64,000 nucleotides of DNA from Thermaerobacter sp. PB12/4term (GTDB taxonomy: Bacteria > Bacillota > Sulfobacillia > Thermaerobacterales > Thermaerobacteraceae): positions 1,984,001-2,048,000 of the forward strand of contig NZ_CP048407.1 in assembly GCF_003403315.2 (NCBI RefSeq). Reading direction: 5' to 3'. This document shows positions 1-9,643 of this stretch, one piece after another (the first letter of the stretch is position 1; the number at the start of each line of letters is the position of its first letter). The translations under genes and the position numbers were made by a program. A model generated the notes under the pieces. The model did no database searches. It was not told the origin of the DNA and was given only the letters and a program-made list of their open reading frames with translations.

Positions 1-42
1 CAGCGCCCATTCCGGTGGCCGTGGCGGTTCCCACGATGCCAT
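1..42 (-). CDS. possible start of a gene running off the left edge
   Basis: An ATG on the minus strand at 42 is preceded by a purine-rich ribosome binding site (AGGGGAGGGG at 47-56, about 4 bases away). It opens a frame reading MASWEPPRPPEWAL before the window ends. It follows lipA on the same strand, so a lipoyl/lipoate gene would be a natural partner, but 14 residues cannot show this. The start is supported only by the binding site; no function is assigned. Confidence 0.35.
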   Translation of the reverse strand, partial: MASWEPPRPPEWAL

Positions 43-249
43 CGGCCCCTCCCCTGGTGTGGGGGCCGGTTGTGGAATTTGCACCCATGGCGGCATCCGC
101 CCCCATGCTTGCATGGACCCCTCGGCCGGGATCGACCTCTCGCGCCGGACGCATCCCCATGGCGGAGCCATCCTGACCGGCCAGGAACCGGCTCGCCTGA
201 CCGGCCGGTGCCCCGCGCCCCGTGCTCCATGGTGCGCCCCCGTGCTCCA

Positions 250-1566
250 TCATGCTCCCGCTGCGCCCCCCGCTGCCCGGGCGGCCTCCAGGCCATGAGG
301 CGTTTCCAGGGGTGCCGCCTGGGCCGGAGCACCGCGGTTGGTCGCCAGGGACCCGACCTGGGCCGGTGCGGCTTCGTCCCCCGCTCCCTCCCGCCGGCGA
401 GCCCGGTCGGCCTGCTCGTGGGCGTGGTACGAGCTCCGCACCAGGGGGCCGGATTCCACGTGGGAAAAGCCCATGGCCAGGCCGATCCGCTTGAGCTCCG
501 CGAACTCGTCCGGATGGTAGTACTTCTCCACCGGGAGGTGGATGGGCTCCCGGGTCGGGCGCAGGTACTGGCCGATGGTGACGATGTCCACCTGGTGGGC
601 CCGCAGGTCCCGCAGGGTCTCCAGGATCTCGTCCCACGTCTCGCCCAATCCCAGCATCAGGCCCGACTTGGTCTTGATGTGGGGTGCCCGCCGCTTGGCT
701 TCGGCCAGAAGGGCCAGGGACCGGTCGTATCTGGCCCGCGAGCGCACCCGGTCGGAGAGGCGGCGCACCGTCTCCACGTTGTGGTTCAGGATGTCGGGTT
801 CCGCGTCCAGGACCACCTGCAGGGCGTCCCAGTCGCCGTTGAAGTCGGGGATCAGCACCTCGACCGCCGTGTCCGGACAGCGGCGCCGTATGGCCCGGAT
901 GGTCTCGGCGAAGACGGCCGCACCCCCGTCGCGGAGGTCGTCCCGCGCCACCGACGTGACCACCACGTGTTGCAGGCCCAGGCGCTGGACGGCATCCGCC
1001 ACCCGCTCCGGCTCCGCCCAATCCAGTTCGGTGGGCCGGCCCGTGGTGACGGCGCAGAACCGGCAGGCCCGGGTGCAGATGTTACCCAGGATCATGAAGG
1101 TGGCGGTCAGGTTCTCGAAGCACTCGTAGATGTTCGGGCAGCGGGCCTCTTCGCAGACGGTGTGCAGGCTCATGCCGCGCAGCAGCCGCTTGAGCCGGTT
1201 GTAATTGGGCCCCTGGGCCAGGCGCACCTTGAGCCAGTCGGGATGGCGGCGCCCGGCGTGACCGCCGGCCAGGGCATGGCCGTCCGCTGCCGGGAGGTCA
1301 CGGAACCCTCGGGTAGGGGCATCGGAGCCGGATCCACCGGCCGCCGGCGGCGGTCCGGCCTCAGCGGGGGAGCGGCGGGGTAGCGCCGTTGCGGCGGCAT
1401 CGGGCCCGGGAAGAGCCGGACCGGTTTCCTGGCCGGCACCTGCCTGGCCAGGGCGAGCCGCCGGGGAAGCGGGTACGGAGGCCCGGCCGGCGCCGGCCCC
1501 GGGCTCCTGTCGCCCCGCCGGCGCTTCCGTTTCGGGCGAGGTTCCAATGCGGTGAAGGGCTTCCAT
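250..1566 (-). CDS. lipA: lipoyl synthase LipA with low-complexity tails
   Basis: Radical-SAM enzyme that inserts two sulfur atoms into protein-bound octanoyl groups to make the lipoyl cofactor. The core carries both cluster motifs of the family: [12 protein letters not shown] (C-x4-C-x5-C, auxiliary cluster) and CTRACRFC (C-x3-C-x2-C, SAM cluster), followed by the conserved [12 protein letters not shown] stretch. The ATG at 1566 was chosen because AAGGTGGG lies upstream; the frame stays open to 2145, but that part is arginine/serine-rich and overlaps the next gene. Even with this start the protein has about 438 residues against about 300 for the family. About 100 Ala/Gly/Pro-rich residues precede the core and about 50 follow it. 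Its substrate PdhC is encoded about 6 kb upstream on the same strand. Confidence 0.9.
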   Translation of the reverse strand: MEALHRIGTSPETEAPAGRQEPGAGAGRASVPASPAARPGQAGAGQETGPALPGPDAAATALPRRSPAEAGPPPAAGGSGSDAPTRGFRDLPAADGHALAGGHAGRRHPDWLKVRLAQGPNYNRLKRLLRGMSLHTVCEEARCPNIYECFENLTATFMILGNICTRACRFCAVTTGRPTELDWAEPERVADAVQRLGLQHVVVTSVARDDLRDGGAAVFAETIRAIRRRCPDTAVEVLIPDFNGDWDALQVVLDAEPDILNHNVETVRRLSDRVRSRARYDRSLALLAEAKRRAPHIKTKSGLMLGLGETWDEILETLRDLRAHQVDIVTIGQYLRPTREPIHLPVEKYYHPDEFAELKRIGLAMGFSHVESGPLVRSSYHAHEQADRARRREGAGDEAAPAQVGSLATNRGAPAQAAPLETPHGLEAARAAGGAAGA

Positions 1567-1891
1567 GGGGCGTGATCCCACCTTCATTGGGGTGGCAGCC
1601 GCAGGGCCGGCTGGCCCGGCGCGGCTGCCAAATGGGCCTTCGCCTTCGGGCGCCGGGTTCCTCCCGGGCGGGTTCCCGCGGGCAGGTTCCTGCGGGCGGG
1701 GGACTTTCGGCAGGGGCCTTCCGGCGGGGGCCTTGCGGCGAGGGCCTTGCGGCGCGTTGTGCCCACCAGCTCCCACCGCGGGCTCCCCCGGCTCGGGGAG
1801 CCGCGACGGCAGCACAGCACCGGCCGTCAACGCGACAAGGGGGCCGGGATGGAACCCGGCCCCCTGGACGGCCGTACCGGCGGCGGTCACG

Positions 1892-2974
1892 TCAACCCCG
1901 GAAAGCGCCGCCCGCCTGCTCGTTGGCCGTGGCCGACTGCCATTTGGCGGAGTAGTTCTCCGCCGGGTTGTAGCTCTGGGCCGTGGCGCCATACTGGGCA
2001 TGGCCGCCCGGGCCGGCCTGGCCGTACTGGCCGGCCTGGTTCTGGAACTGCCCGTACTGTCCAGCCTGGCTCTGGAACTGCCCGTACGCGCCGGCCTGGC
2101 CCTGGAACTGGGCGGACGAACCCGCCTGGTTCTGGAACTGGCCATACTGGCCGCCGGCCTGGCCGTACTGGCCTACCTGGCTCTGGAACTGGCCCGCCGT
2201 GCTCTGGGTGTACTGGCCGCCGTACTGACCGTACGGGGCTCCCGCCTGGGCACCCGCCTGGCCATACTGGCCGTACTGGCCGAATTGCCCGGCTTGGTTC
2301 TGGAACTGGCCATACTGGCCGCCGGCTTGCCCGTACGGCTGGCCGTACTGGCCAGCCCCCGCGGCGCCATAGCCGGCGCCCCCGGCCTGGTTGCTCATGT
2401 TACCCGCACCGGCCTGGGACTGCCAGCGGCTGCTGTAGTTTTCCGCGGGGTCGTAGCTCTGGGCCGTGGCGCCGTACTGGGCATGGGCGCTCTGGCCGTA
2501 CTGGCCGAATTGCCCGCCGGCCTGGCCGGCCTGGTTCTGGAACTGGCCGTACTGGCCGCCGGCTTGCCCGTACGGCTGGCCGTACTGGCCAGCCCCCGCG
2601 GCGCCATAGCCGGCGCCCCCGGCCTGGTTGCTCATGCTCCCCGCACCGGCCTGGGACTGCCAGCGGCTGCTGTAGTTTTCCGCGGGGTCATAGCTCTGGG
2701 CCGTGGCGCCGTACTGGGCATGGGCGCTCTGGCCGTACTGCCCGAACTGCCCGGCCTGGTTCTGGAACTGGCCGAACTGGCCGCCGGCTTGCCCGTACGG
2801 CTGGCCGTACTGGCCGGCCTGGCTCTGGAACTGCCCCGAAGCCTGGTTGCCCAGGCCCTGCCCGCCCGCCGGCGACTGCCACTGGGAAGTGTACTGCTCC
2901 TGCGGGTTGTACGATTGCGGCGTTGCGCCGTAACGCGCGTGGCTCGGGCCACCAAAGGCGCTGGGTTCGTCCAC
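1892..2974 (-). CDS. Tyr-Gly-Gln-rich repeat protein (disordered, unknown function)
   Basis: A 360-residue protein made almost wholly of G, Q, Y, A, N, S and F. Four copies of a module close to [20 protein letters not shown], each followed by WQS, sit near residues 12, 85, 164 and 325. Linkers between them are built from FQNQAGQ, QYGQ and PYGQ. Two copies lie in exact 79-residue tandem repeats. There is no signal peptide, Cys or membrane segment. The GTG start at 2974 has AGGGGGGA six bases upstream. The composition resembles prion-like low-complexity domains that phase-separate; Q/G-rich repeats also occur in gamma-type small acid-soluble spore proteins, and a spore role is possible. Neither is proven. 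Long open frames on the other strand here are by-products of the repeats. Confidence 0.8.
   Translation of the reverse strand: MDEPSAFGGPSHARYGATPQSYNPQEQYTSQWQSPAGGQGLGNQASGQFQSQAGQYGQPYGQAGGQFGQFQNQAGQFGQYGQSAHAQYGATAQSYDPAENYSSRWQSQAGAGSMSNQAGGAGYGAAGAGQYGQPYGQAGGQYGQFQNQAGQAGGQFGQYGQSAHAQYGATAQSYDPAENYSSRWQSQAGAGNMSNQAGGAGYGAAGAGQYGQPYGQAGGQYGQFQNQAGQFGQYGQYGQAGAQAGAPYGQYGGQYTQSTAGQFQSQVGQYGQAGGQYGQFQNQAGSSAQFQGQAGAYGQFQSQAGQYGQFQNQAGQYGQAGPGGHAQYGATAQSYNPAENYSAKWQSATANEQAGGAFRG
2249..2722 (-). repeat. two tandem 237-bp repeats inside the YGQ-rich gene
   Basis: Bases 2486-2722 and 2249-2485 (79 codons each) are nearly identical; for example TGCCAGCGGC at 2658 recurs at 2421. The period is a multiple of three, so copy number can change without breaking the frame. 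The few differences are single bases, which points to recent duplication or gene conversion. Confidence 0.85.
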
Positions 2975-3555
2975 GATGATCCCCCCTGACGGCTAGCTGT
3001 TTCCAGCGGTTAGATTGCGGAACCCCCCGGCTGCTATACCTTCCAGTTGCCACCAGCTCCGGAGCCGCCGGGGGCCATCCGCCCGGCAGCCCGGCCGGTC
3101 CCGTCCGGCCGGTCAAGCCGGCCACTCTACCGGTCACGTCCAGTCAAGGCCGGGGGCTCCGCGGGTCAAGGCCGGCCGGTCCCCCGGTCACAGCCCGCCG
3201 GCTCGCCGTCACGGGCAAGCCACGGGCCACGAGGCAGCCAGATGGCGTACCGGAGAAGAGGTGGAGCCCCGCTCCTGCGATCGGGACGTGCAGGGAGGAG
3301 TCCCGCCGGCCGCCCCGCGTGGGACGGCTGCCCACGGGCGGCCATACAATGCCCTAGCCACTGGTTCCAGGGGTCCAGGTCCGGGCGGCGACCCCGGCCA
3401 GCGGCGGGCCCTCGAGCCCGGATCCGCCGCGGCTGCCGTGGTTCCCCCCGAGGGCCCAAGCCCCCGGCGCCGGGGCAGCCCGCAACCGGACCCGCGGGCT
3501 CCGCACGGAACCGGCGCGCCGCGCCCGCACCATGCGCCCGCGCCATCGGGAGGGA
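2975..3555. other. 580-bp intergenic region, nothing recognised
   Basis: Lies between the divergent YGQ-rich gene and yunC. It is GC-rich with many short scattered CCGGTCA and GGCCGGTC repeats near 3090-3190. No gene and no convincing sigma-A promoter was found; it should hold the promoters of both flanking genes. Confidence 0.5.
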
Positions 3556-3927
3556 ATGCCTGTGGTCGAGGTTCGGCCCATCCCCCTCAAGGGCGGAACG
3601 GCCGTCGGCGTGAAGGTGGAACTGCCCAAAACCCGGCTGGTGGCCATCGCGACACCCGCGGGGTACATCATGTGCGGCGCCCTGGACGTGCGCCTGCTGG
3701 ACGACCTTCTCGGCGCCCGCCGCATCGTGGCGGGCCGCGCTCTCGGCGTCCGCGACTTCGGCGATCTCCTGGAGCGCCCGCTGGAGTCGGTCACCAGCGC
3801 GGCGCGGGAGTTGGGTATTCACCCGGGGATGACGGGGCGCGACGCCCTGGAACGCCTCCTGGCGGTGGAACCGGCCCCCGCCGCGGCGGCGGCCGGCGGC
3901 GACAGCCCGGGCCCGGCGGCCGGGTGA
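3556..3927 (+). CDS. yunC: YunC-like DUF1805 protein
   Basis: Small cytoplasmic protein of the DUF1805/YunC family, biochemical role unknown. The family signature is clear: a strand ending VAIATPAGYIMCGALDVRLL, then GVRDFGDLLERPLESVTSAA and LGIHPGMTGRDALERLL. The C-terminal 25 residues are an Ala/Pro/Gly tail beyond the usual length of about 100. GGGAGGG sits only two bases before the ATG at 3556, so the in-frame GTG at 3562, with seven bases of spacing, may be the true start. A good terminator follows at 4129. Confidence 0.85.
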   Translation: MPVVEVRPIPLKGGTAVGVKVELPKTRLVAIATPAGYIMCGALDVRLLDDLLGARRIVAGRALGVRDFGDLLERPLESVTSAARELGIHPGMTGRDALERLLAVEPAPAAAAAGGDSPGPAAG

Positions 3928-4128
3928 AGGGCTGGTGGGAACAGGCCGCGCGCTAGGGGCCGGGGGAAGGAGGCGCCGGAGAGCTGGCCGGAGGCCGGAA
4001 GCCCGGGTCAACGGCCAGCGAAAAGCCCGGGAGAGGCGGGCGGGGCGGACGGTCAAGTCCGCCTGTCCGGCGCCCGCAGAGGCCGCCGGCCCGCCGCCGC
4101 TAAGGAGGGCAGGGCGCCGAGAAGGCCA

Positions 4129-4164
4129 GGGGGCCGGTTCCTCCGCGGGAACCGGCCCCCTTTT
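4129..4164 (+). terminator. intrinsic terminator after yunC
   Basis: Perfect 13-bp stem GGGGGCCGGTTCC / GGAACCGGCCCCC with a six-base loop, followed by TTTT at 4161-4164. It lies between convergent yunC and ribU. The 200 bases between yunC and this hairpin show nothing else. Confidence 0.8.
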
Positions 4165-4295
4165 CCTGGGCTGTGACGCCGGGGCCCTGCCAGCCCAGGG
4201 CCTGCCAGGTGCAGGCGCCCCCCGGGCCCGTGCCCAGCGCCCTGCGCGCATCGTGGACCGCAGCCTGCCTGGCGCTGCAGCCCGCCGGGGTCCCC

Positions 4296-4904
4296 CTACG
4301 GGCGCCGCGGCTCCCCGGCCGCCTGGCCCGCCCAGCCCTCGTTCACCGGTGTGGCGAAGACGGGGTCGTCCAGCACGCGGGCGATGCGCGGGTAGGCCAC
4401 CAGCGCCAGCACCCCGGTGGCCAGGCCCTTGATCAGGTTGAAGGGTGTGATGGCGGTGACCACCGTGGCCCCCACCTGCTCGGCGGGCACCCCCCACAGC
4501 GGTAGGAAGACGAAGTAGTTGGCCACGGCCATCACGGCGCTGGTGCTGGCGGTCCCCACCAGCATAGCCAGGGCCAGGGCCCAGCGGCTGCCGATCTTCC
4601 GGTATAGCCACGCGGCCGGCACCACATAGGCCAGGCTGGCCAGCAGGTTGGCGGCGATCCCGACCCATCCTGCCGTGGACTTGCCCGAGAAGAGGAACAG
4701 CAGGTCCTTGACCAGCGCCACCGTGGCGCCGGCCGCGGGGCCGTAGGCGAAGCCGCCCATCAGCACCGGTAAATCGCCGGGATCGTACTTGAGGTACGCC
4801 GGAATGAAGGGGAGGAGAGGCGTCAGCTGGATCTCCCACAGCATGAGCAGGAACGCCATGGACGCCAGGAGCGCCAGGCGCACCATGCGACGAACCACCG
4901 GCAT
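4296..4904 (-). CDS. ribU: riboflavin ECF transporter S component RibU
   Basis: Membrane substrate-binding subunit of an energy-coupling-factor vitamin transporter, 202 residues with about six hydrophobic segments. Conserved features are the N-terminal LPFIPAYLKYDPGDLPVL stretch, then a PAAGATVALVKDLLF region, typical of RibU. The frame stays open upstream to 5198, but that part is arginine-rich and not hydrophobic; the ATG at 4904, preceded by CAGGGGG, gives the normal family length. The FMN aptamer at 5325-5534 on the same strand independently supports riboflavin as substrate. The ATPase/EcfT subunits are not in this window. Confidence 0.9.
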   Translation of the reverse strand: MPVVRRMVRLALLASMAFLLMLWEIQLTPLLPFIPAYLKYDPGDLPVLMGGFAYGPAAGATVALVKDLLFLFSGKSTAGWVGIAANLLASLAYVVPAAWLYRKIGSRWALALAMLVGTASTSAVMAVANYFVFLPLWGVPAEQVGATVVTAITPFNLIKGLATGVLALVAYPRIARVLDDPVFATPVNEGWAGQAAGEPRRP

Positions 4905-4926
4905 GCACCCCCTGCGCAGAGCGTGC

Positions 4927-4977
4927 GGGCGGGCATCAAAAAAGCCCGTCCCGCCCAGCCCTTCGGGGGAACGGACG
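4927..4977 (-). terminator. competing terminator/antiterminator hairpins before ribU
   Basis: Read on the minus strand, CGTCC (4977-4973) can pair with GGACG (4951-4947) around a C-run/G-run core, followed three bases later by six U (4943-4938): an intrinsic terminator. An alternative stem pairs GGGCGGG (4956-4950) with CCCGCCC (4933-4927), enclosing the U-run and ending about 23 bases before the ribU ATG. The two exclude each other, as expected for a riboswitch expression platform. Confidence 0.45.
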
Positions 4978-5324
4978 CAGGTGGACCCGTAGGCTTGCGC
5001 GTGGGTCAACGATTTCCCGGTCGAGCGCGTGATCCCGCGCGGCCGCAGGCGTCCCGCACGGGCGACGGCGCCGCGGCCGCGAGCGCACGTCGCGGTCGAA
5101 CACGGCACCCCCTGCCGGCATCCCCTGGCGCCCCGCCGTCGACCGGGCGCCGCACGCCCCGCGGTCGAACGCCGAACGCCCGCGTGCGGCACGCTCACGG
5201 CACCCCGCCGCGGCCACCGCGGCCCACCCCGTCACCGGCAGGGCACAACCGCCAGGTGCGCGCGGCACGGCCGCCCGGCGAGCACGGTAAGGCCGCGCCC
5301 GCCTCTTCCGGGAAATCCCGCGTC

Positions 5325-5534
5325 CCTTCCTTCTCCCATCCGGACTATCACCGTCGGCTCCGGCTTCTCACCGGAATCGGCCGCGCCCTTCACCGCACCG
5401 GCACCGGGGAGGCCTGCCTGCCTCGGCCCGGGCATGGGTGCTCCGGGCGCGGTTCGCGGGCTGGTGCGGTCGCGCCAGGACTGGCGCGCCGCCATCACCG
5501 CCGGTCGGGACTTCCACCCTGCCCCGAAGGAAGG
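5325..5534 (-). promoter_or_regulatory. FMN riboswitch (RFN element)
   Basis: On the minus strand the conserved 5' half reads CTTCGGGGCAGGGTGGAAG, then CCGACCGGCGGTGATGGC. The conserved 3' half contains GGTGAGAAGCCGGAGCCGAC and GATAGTCCGGATGGGAGAAG. The closing P1 stem pairs CCTTCCTTC with GAAGGAAGG (plus-strand arms 5526-5534 and 5325-5333). FMN binding should switch off the ribU transcript. About 350 bases separate the aptamer from the terminator at 4927-4977, which is unusually long; nothing else was recognised in that gap except two TTCGACCGCG repeats. Confidence 0.93.
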
Positions 5535-5786
5535 TCATGGATTGTGGAGGTGAGGACCGTCCGGACGAAAACCCACCTCTAAGATGACTATAACAGATCC
5601 GGCAAGACCTGAGATCCGCCAACCCGGGAAATACGGCGGCACCTGGAACGGCCGCAGGTGTCGCCCGCCATGCCCTCGACCTGCCCGCGCTGTTACAAGG
5701 CTCCGGTCTGCGGCCCCGCCGTTCCGGGCAGGTTATTGCTGCTGAACCGGGTGAACCGGAACGGACGAACCGGTGGGGTGATCGGG

Positions 5787-5978
5787 ATGGGCTGGGCATT
5801 GACGCTGGTGGTGGCCGGGCTGGCGCTCCTGCTGGTAGCGCGGCTGGGGATCTTCGCCCTTACCCTGGGGCTGGGCCTGCTGCCCTTCCTCCTGATCGCC
5901 GGCGGCGTCATCTGGGCCGTGTCCACCGTAATGGCCCGCCGGCGGAACGGCACCGGCGGGCCGGCTGACATGGGCTGA
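5787..5978 (+). CDS. small hydrophobic membrane protein
   Basis: A 63-residue protein, almost all of it two membrane helices (MGWALTLVVAGLALLLVARL and a second one from about residue 21), ending in a basic ARRRNG tail that predicts a cytoplasmic C-terminus. A GTG two codons upstream is an alternative start. One copy of the 11-base motif lies just upstream (5763-5773). No family is recognised. Confidence 0.55.
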   Translation: MGWALTLVVAGLALLLVARLGIFALTLGLGLLPFLLIAGGVIWAVSTVMARRRNGTGGPADMG

Positions 5979-6095
5979 TGGACATGGGCTGATGCGCCGT
6001 CGCGCCCTCGAGGATCGCCTCCCGCGGAGGGATCGCCCCGGCATGCCGGAGGAATCGCTCCCGGCATACCGGGCCGTCGAGGCATCGCCTCCCCG

Positions 6096-7700
6096 TTACC
6101 GTTTCCCCAGCACGTGGATGGCGTGGCCCAGCCCCGCCTCCGCCGCCTCCATCACCGCCTCGCTCAGGGTCGGGTGGGCGTGGACGGTGAGGGCCAGATC
6201 CTCCAGGGTGGCGCCCATCTCGATGGCCAGGCCCAGTTCGGCCACCAGGTCGGACGCCTCCGGCCCCACGATGCCCGCCCCCAGGACCACCTTGCTCTCC
6301 CGATCGGCCACCAGTTTGACGAACCCGTCCCGCTCGCCCAGGGTCAGGGCCCGGCCGTTGGCCGCGTAGGGGAACCGCCCGACCACCGGGTCGTAGCCCT
6401 GCTGGCGCGCCTGTTCCTCCGTCAGCCCCACCGTGGCGATCTCCGGGTCGGTGAAGACGGGCGCCGGCACCGCCACGTAATCGGCCGCCGCGGGCAACCC
6501 GGCGATGACCTCCGCCGCCACGATCCCCTCCCGGCTGGCCTTGTGGGCCAGCATGGGACCGGGCACGATGTCGCCGATGGCGAAGATGTTCCGCTGGCTG
6601 GTGCGCAGCTGGGCATCGACCTTCACCCGGCCCCGCTCGTCCAGCTCCACGCCCGCCAGCTCCAGTCCCAGGCCATCAGTGTTGGGCCGCCGGCCCACGC
6701 TGACCAGGACCGCGTCGGCCACCACGGCCTGTTCTTCCGATCCGGACGAACCCGCCGATCCCGGCGCCCCGGTTCCCGCCGCACCTCGCCCGCCGGGGCG
6801 GGCCGGCCCGGCATCGCCGGACACTGCCCCAGCCTTCCCGGCCGCTCCCGCACCGGCCGCTTCCCGCACCGCACCCGCAGCAGCCCCCGCGGCTGCTGCG
6901 GGGCTCTCCCCGCGGGGCTCGGGCCTGAACACCACCCGGACCCCCCCGCCGCCGGGCTCCTCCTCCCACCCCAGGACGCGGACGCCGGTGTGGACCTTGA
7001 CCCCTAGCTGGCGGAGGCGCCGGGCCACCACCTGCACCAGCTCCGGATCGGTGCCGGGGAGCAGCTGGTCAGCCAGCTCCAGCACCGTTACCTCCGACCC
7101 TAGCTTGGCAAAGGCGGTGCCCAGCTCGAGGCCGATGTACCCGCCCCCGATCACCACCAGCCGCAGGGGCAGGTGGTCCAGCGCCAGGGCGTCGGAGGAA
7201 TCCAGGATGCGGACTCCGTCGAAGGCGAAGCCCGGCAGCTCGACGGGCCGCGAGCCCGTGGCCAGGATGCAGTGCTTGAACCGGTAGACCTCGTTGCCCC
7301 CGCCGGGGTTCTCCACCAGCACCTGGTTGGGCCCGGTGAAGGTGGCCCGCCCCTTCACCACCGTCACGCCGTTGCCCCTGAGGAGCTGCTCCACGCCGCC
7401 CGTCAGCCGCTGGACGACCGACTGCTTCCAGCCCTGCAGCCGGGCAAAGTCCAGCCGCGCCCCCTCGACCACGATGCCCCGCTCCGCCTCCCGGGCCAGC
7501 CGGTGATAAGCCTTGGCGGCGTCGATCAGGGCCTTGGAGGGGATGCAGCCCACGTTCAGGCACACCCCGCCCAGGCGGTCTTTCTCCACCAGGGTGACGT
7601 CCTTGCCCAGCTGGGCGGCCCGGATGGCAGCCACGTAGCCGCCCGGGCCGCCCCCGATGACCAGGACCTCGGTCTCCGTTGCCACCTCGCCGACGACCAT
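6096..7700 (-). CDS. lpdA: dihydrolipoyl dehydrogenase (PDH E3) with a loop insertion
   Basis: FAD-dependent E3 subunit that reoxidises the lipoyl arm of PdhC and reduces NAD+. Seen: FAD-binding GGGPGGYVAA, redox disulfide GGVCLNVGCIPSK (Cys47/Cys52), NAD-binding GGGYIGLELG, and the C-terminal catalytic HAHPTLSEAV. At 534 residues it is about 70 longer than usual. The excess is one Ala/Gly-rich insertion before ADAVLVSVGRRPNTD, inside the NAD domain, and it contains a variant of the window-wide motif (6744). The ATG at 7700 has GGGAGTGGA upstream; the frame runs open to 7919, but the upstream part lacks FAD-domain character. Last gene of the pdh operon. Confidence 0.93.
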   Translation of the reverse strand: MVVGEVATETEVLVIGGGPGGYVAAIRAAQLGKDVTLVEKDRLGGVCLNVGCIPSKALIDAAKAYHRLAREAERGIVVEGARLDFARLQGWKQSVVQRLTGGVEQLLRGNGVTVVKGRATFTGPNQVLVENPGGGNEVYRFKHCILATGSRPVELPGFAFDGVRILDSSDALALDHLPLRLVVIGGGYIGLELGTAFAKLGSEVTVLELADQLLPGTDPELVQVVARRLRQLGVKVHTGVRVLGWEEEPGGGGVRVVFRPEPRGESPAAAAGAAAGAVREAAGAGAAGKAGAVSGDAGPARPGGRGAAGTGAPGSAGSSGSEEQAVVADAVLVSVGRRPNTDGLGLELAGVELDERGRVKVDAQLRTSQRNIFAIGDIVPGPMLAHKASREGIVAAEVIAGLPAAADYVAVPAPVFTDPEIATVGLTEEQARQQGYDPVVGRFPYAANGRALTLGERDGFVKLVADRESKVVLGAGIVGPEASDLVAELGLAIEMGATLEDLALTVHAHPTLSEAVMEAAEAGLGHAIHVLGKR

Positions 7701-7845
7701 CCCATCCACTCCCGTTCCGCCGAACCTGCGGCCCACGCCCCGCCCACGCTCCGCCGCCCAGCGGGCTCGCCCCATCCTCGTGAACAGGTTCCCGCATAAG
7801 GGCGCCTGCGGGATGCGGGCGGGTGCCGTCAGGCCCGCCTCGCCG

Positions 7846-9486
7846 TCAGGCCATCTCCAGGAACAGCAGGCTCGGCTGCTCCAGGTACTCCTTGATCCGG
7901 TTGACGAACCGCACCGCATCGGCCCCGTCGGCCACCCGGTGGTCGAAGCTCAGGGCGAAGTTCGTGATGGTCCGCACCACGATTTCCCCATCCCGCACCA
8001 CCGGCGTCTCGCGGAACTTGTGCACGCCCAGGATCGCCACCTCGGGGTGGTTGATGATGGGCGTGGACCACACGCCGCCGCCCAGGGCGCCCACGTTGGT
8101 GATGGTGAAGGTCGAACCCCGCACGTCGTCCAGGGCGATCCGCCGCGCACGGGCCGCTTCGGTCAAGGCCGCGATCTCCCGGGCCAGCTGGAAGATGCTC
8201 TTGCGGTCCACGTCCCGCACCACGGGGACGATGAGGCCCTCATCGGTGGCCGTGGCCACACCGATGTGGTAGTAACCCTTGAGCACGATCTCCTGGCGCT
8301 CGTCGTCCAGGCTGGCGTTGAAGACGGGGAACTGCTGCAGGGCCGCCACCACGGCCTTGGCGATGAAGGGCATGTAGGTGAGCTTGATCCCCCGCTGCTC
8401 CGCCAGGGGCAGGGCCTTGCGCCGCAGCTCCACCAGTTCGGTGACGTCGACCTCCTCCACGTGGGTCACGTGAGGGGCGGTGTACTTGGACTGGACCATC
8501 TTCTCGGCGATGCGCTTGCGCAGGCCCCGCAAGGGTACGCGCTGCTCGCCCCCCGCTGCAACGGCCCACCTGGCGGCCGAACCGGGCGCTGCCGCCGGGG
8601 CGGCCGCACCCGCCGTCGCCGCGGCCGCCACCCCCGGCACCCCGGCCGGGATGCCGGCGGCGACACCAGGGGGCGCGGCGGCCAGTCCTGTGGCTGGCAC
8701 TGCACCTGCTGCCGCAGCCGGTGCTGCGACAGGCGCTGTACCCGCTGCCGCACCCGGGGCCACGGCCGGCGCTGCACCCGGGGCTGCGGGCGGTGCCGCC
8801 GCCGTCGCTCCGCCCGCCGTTGTACCAGCCCCAGCCGCAGTAACCGCCGGCGTCCCGGCCGCCCGGGCCGCGGCAAAGGCCCGCACGTCCTCGGCCGTCA
8901 CCCGGCCCGCCGGGCCCGTCCCGGGGACCAGGCGGATGTCGACCCCCAGCTCGCGGGCCAGGCGGCGGGTTGCCGGGGTGGCCAGGACCCGCCGCGCCTC
9001 CGCTGCCGGCCCACCGCCCGGGGCCGCGGCCGCTGGCACCGCGGCCGCAGCCCCGGGCACCGCGGCCAGGCCGGGTGGGGCCGGCGGCGTGACCCCAGGC
9101 GAAGCGGCCGGCGCTCCTCCCGGTGCCGCGGCCGGGCCCGGGGCCGTCGTCGCCGGGGGCACCTGGTGCGGTACCACCGGGGACGCCGCCTGGGCCGCAG
9201 GGGCCGCGGCAGCAGCCGGCGCCGCCCCGGCCGGTTCGTCCGCCCGGGCTTCCGTGTCGATCACCACGATGACGCTGCCGACCTGGACCACGTCCCCCTC
9301 GTTGCCGCGCAGCTCCAGCACCACGCCGGCCACCGGGGACGGGATCTCCACCGTGGCCTTGTCGGTCTGTACCTCCACCAGGGGCTGGTCTTCACGCACC
9401 CGGTCCCCCGGCTTGACCAGCCAGCGGACGATCTCCCCTTGGTGGATGCCCTCGCCCACGTCGGGCAACCGGAATTCGTACGCCAT
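7846..9486 (-). CDS. pdhC: PDH E2, dihydrolipoamide acetyltransferase
   Basis: Core subunit of pyruvate dehydrogenase. One lipoyl domain (residues 1-80) has the lipoylated lysine in [10 protein letters not shown] (Lys43). A peripheral-subunit binding domain lies around [17 protein letters not shown], and the C-terminal catalytic domain ends with the DHRVADGAD active-site motif. Two very long Ala/Pro/Gly linkers flank the binding domain; the first carries a copy of the 12-base motif (9230-9241). Length is 546 residues. The ATG at 9486 has AGGTG six bases upstream. It follows pdhB with about 120 bases of duplicated sequence between them. Confidence 0.94.
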   Translation of the reverse strand: MAYEFRLPDVGEGIHQGEIVRWLVKPGDRVREDQPLVEVQTDKATVEIPSPVAGVVLELRGNEGDVVQVGSVIVVIDTEARADEPAGAAPAAAAAPAAQAASPVVPHQVPPATTAPGPAAAPGGAPAASPGVTPPAPPGLAAVPGAAAAVPAAAAPGGGPAAEARRVLATPATRRLARELGVDIRLVPGTGPAGRVTAEDVRAFAAARAAGTPAVTAAGAGTTAGGATAAAPPAAPGAAPAVAPGAAAGTAPVAAPAAAAGAVPATGLAAAPPGVAAGIPAGVPGVAAAATAGAAAPAAAPGSAARWAVAAGGEQRVPLRGLRKRIAEKMVQSKYTAPHVTHVEEVDVTELVELRRKALPLAEQRGIKLTYMPFIAKAVVAALQQFPVFNASLDDERQEIVLKGYYHIGVATATDEGLIVPVVRDVDRKSIFQLAREIAALTEAARARRIALDDVRGSTFTITNVGALGGGVWSTPIINHPEVAILGVHKFRETPVVRDGEIVVRTITNFALSFDHRVADGADAVRFVNRIKEYLEQPSLLFLEMA

Positions 9487-9542
9487 CCGCCGCACCTCGC
9501 TTTTCCGGGGCCGCCCGTCGCCGTTCCCGGGTCAGGATCTCA

Positions 9543-9643
9543 GCACCCGCTCCACGGCCCGGATCAGGAGCTCTGCACCCGCTCCACGGCTCGGGTCAGA
9601 AGTCCGGGTCAGAAGTTCAGCACCCGCTCCACGCCCCGGATCA
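9543..9643 (-). repeat. duplicated 3' ends of pdhB
   Basis: The sequence encoding the last residues of PdhB (GVERVLNF-stop) occurs three times. The copy in the gene begins at 9620; two degenerate copies with the same GCACCCGCTCCACG core lie beyond the stop, at 9575 and 9543. Offsets are 45 and 32 bases. The extra copies are outside the reading frame, so this is a tandem duplication of a gene end. Confidence 0.75.

Noticed and set aside
1565-2989. Ala/Leu-rich plus-strand frame of 474 codons over the YGQ repeats
   Set aside because: Its apparent hydrophobic repeats are the complement of YGQ-rich codons; no ribosome binding site. The minus-strand gene has a good start and biased but consistent codons.
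5029-5240. Small gene between the FMN aptamer and ribU
   Set aside because: Frames there are Arg-rich with no start signal; treated as riboswitch leader.
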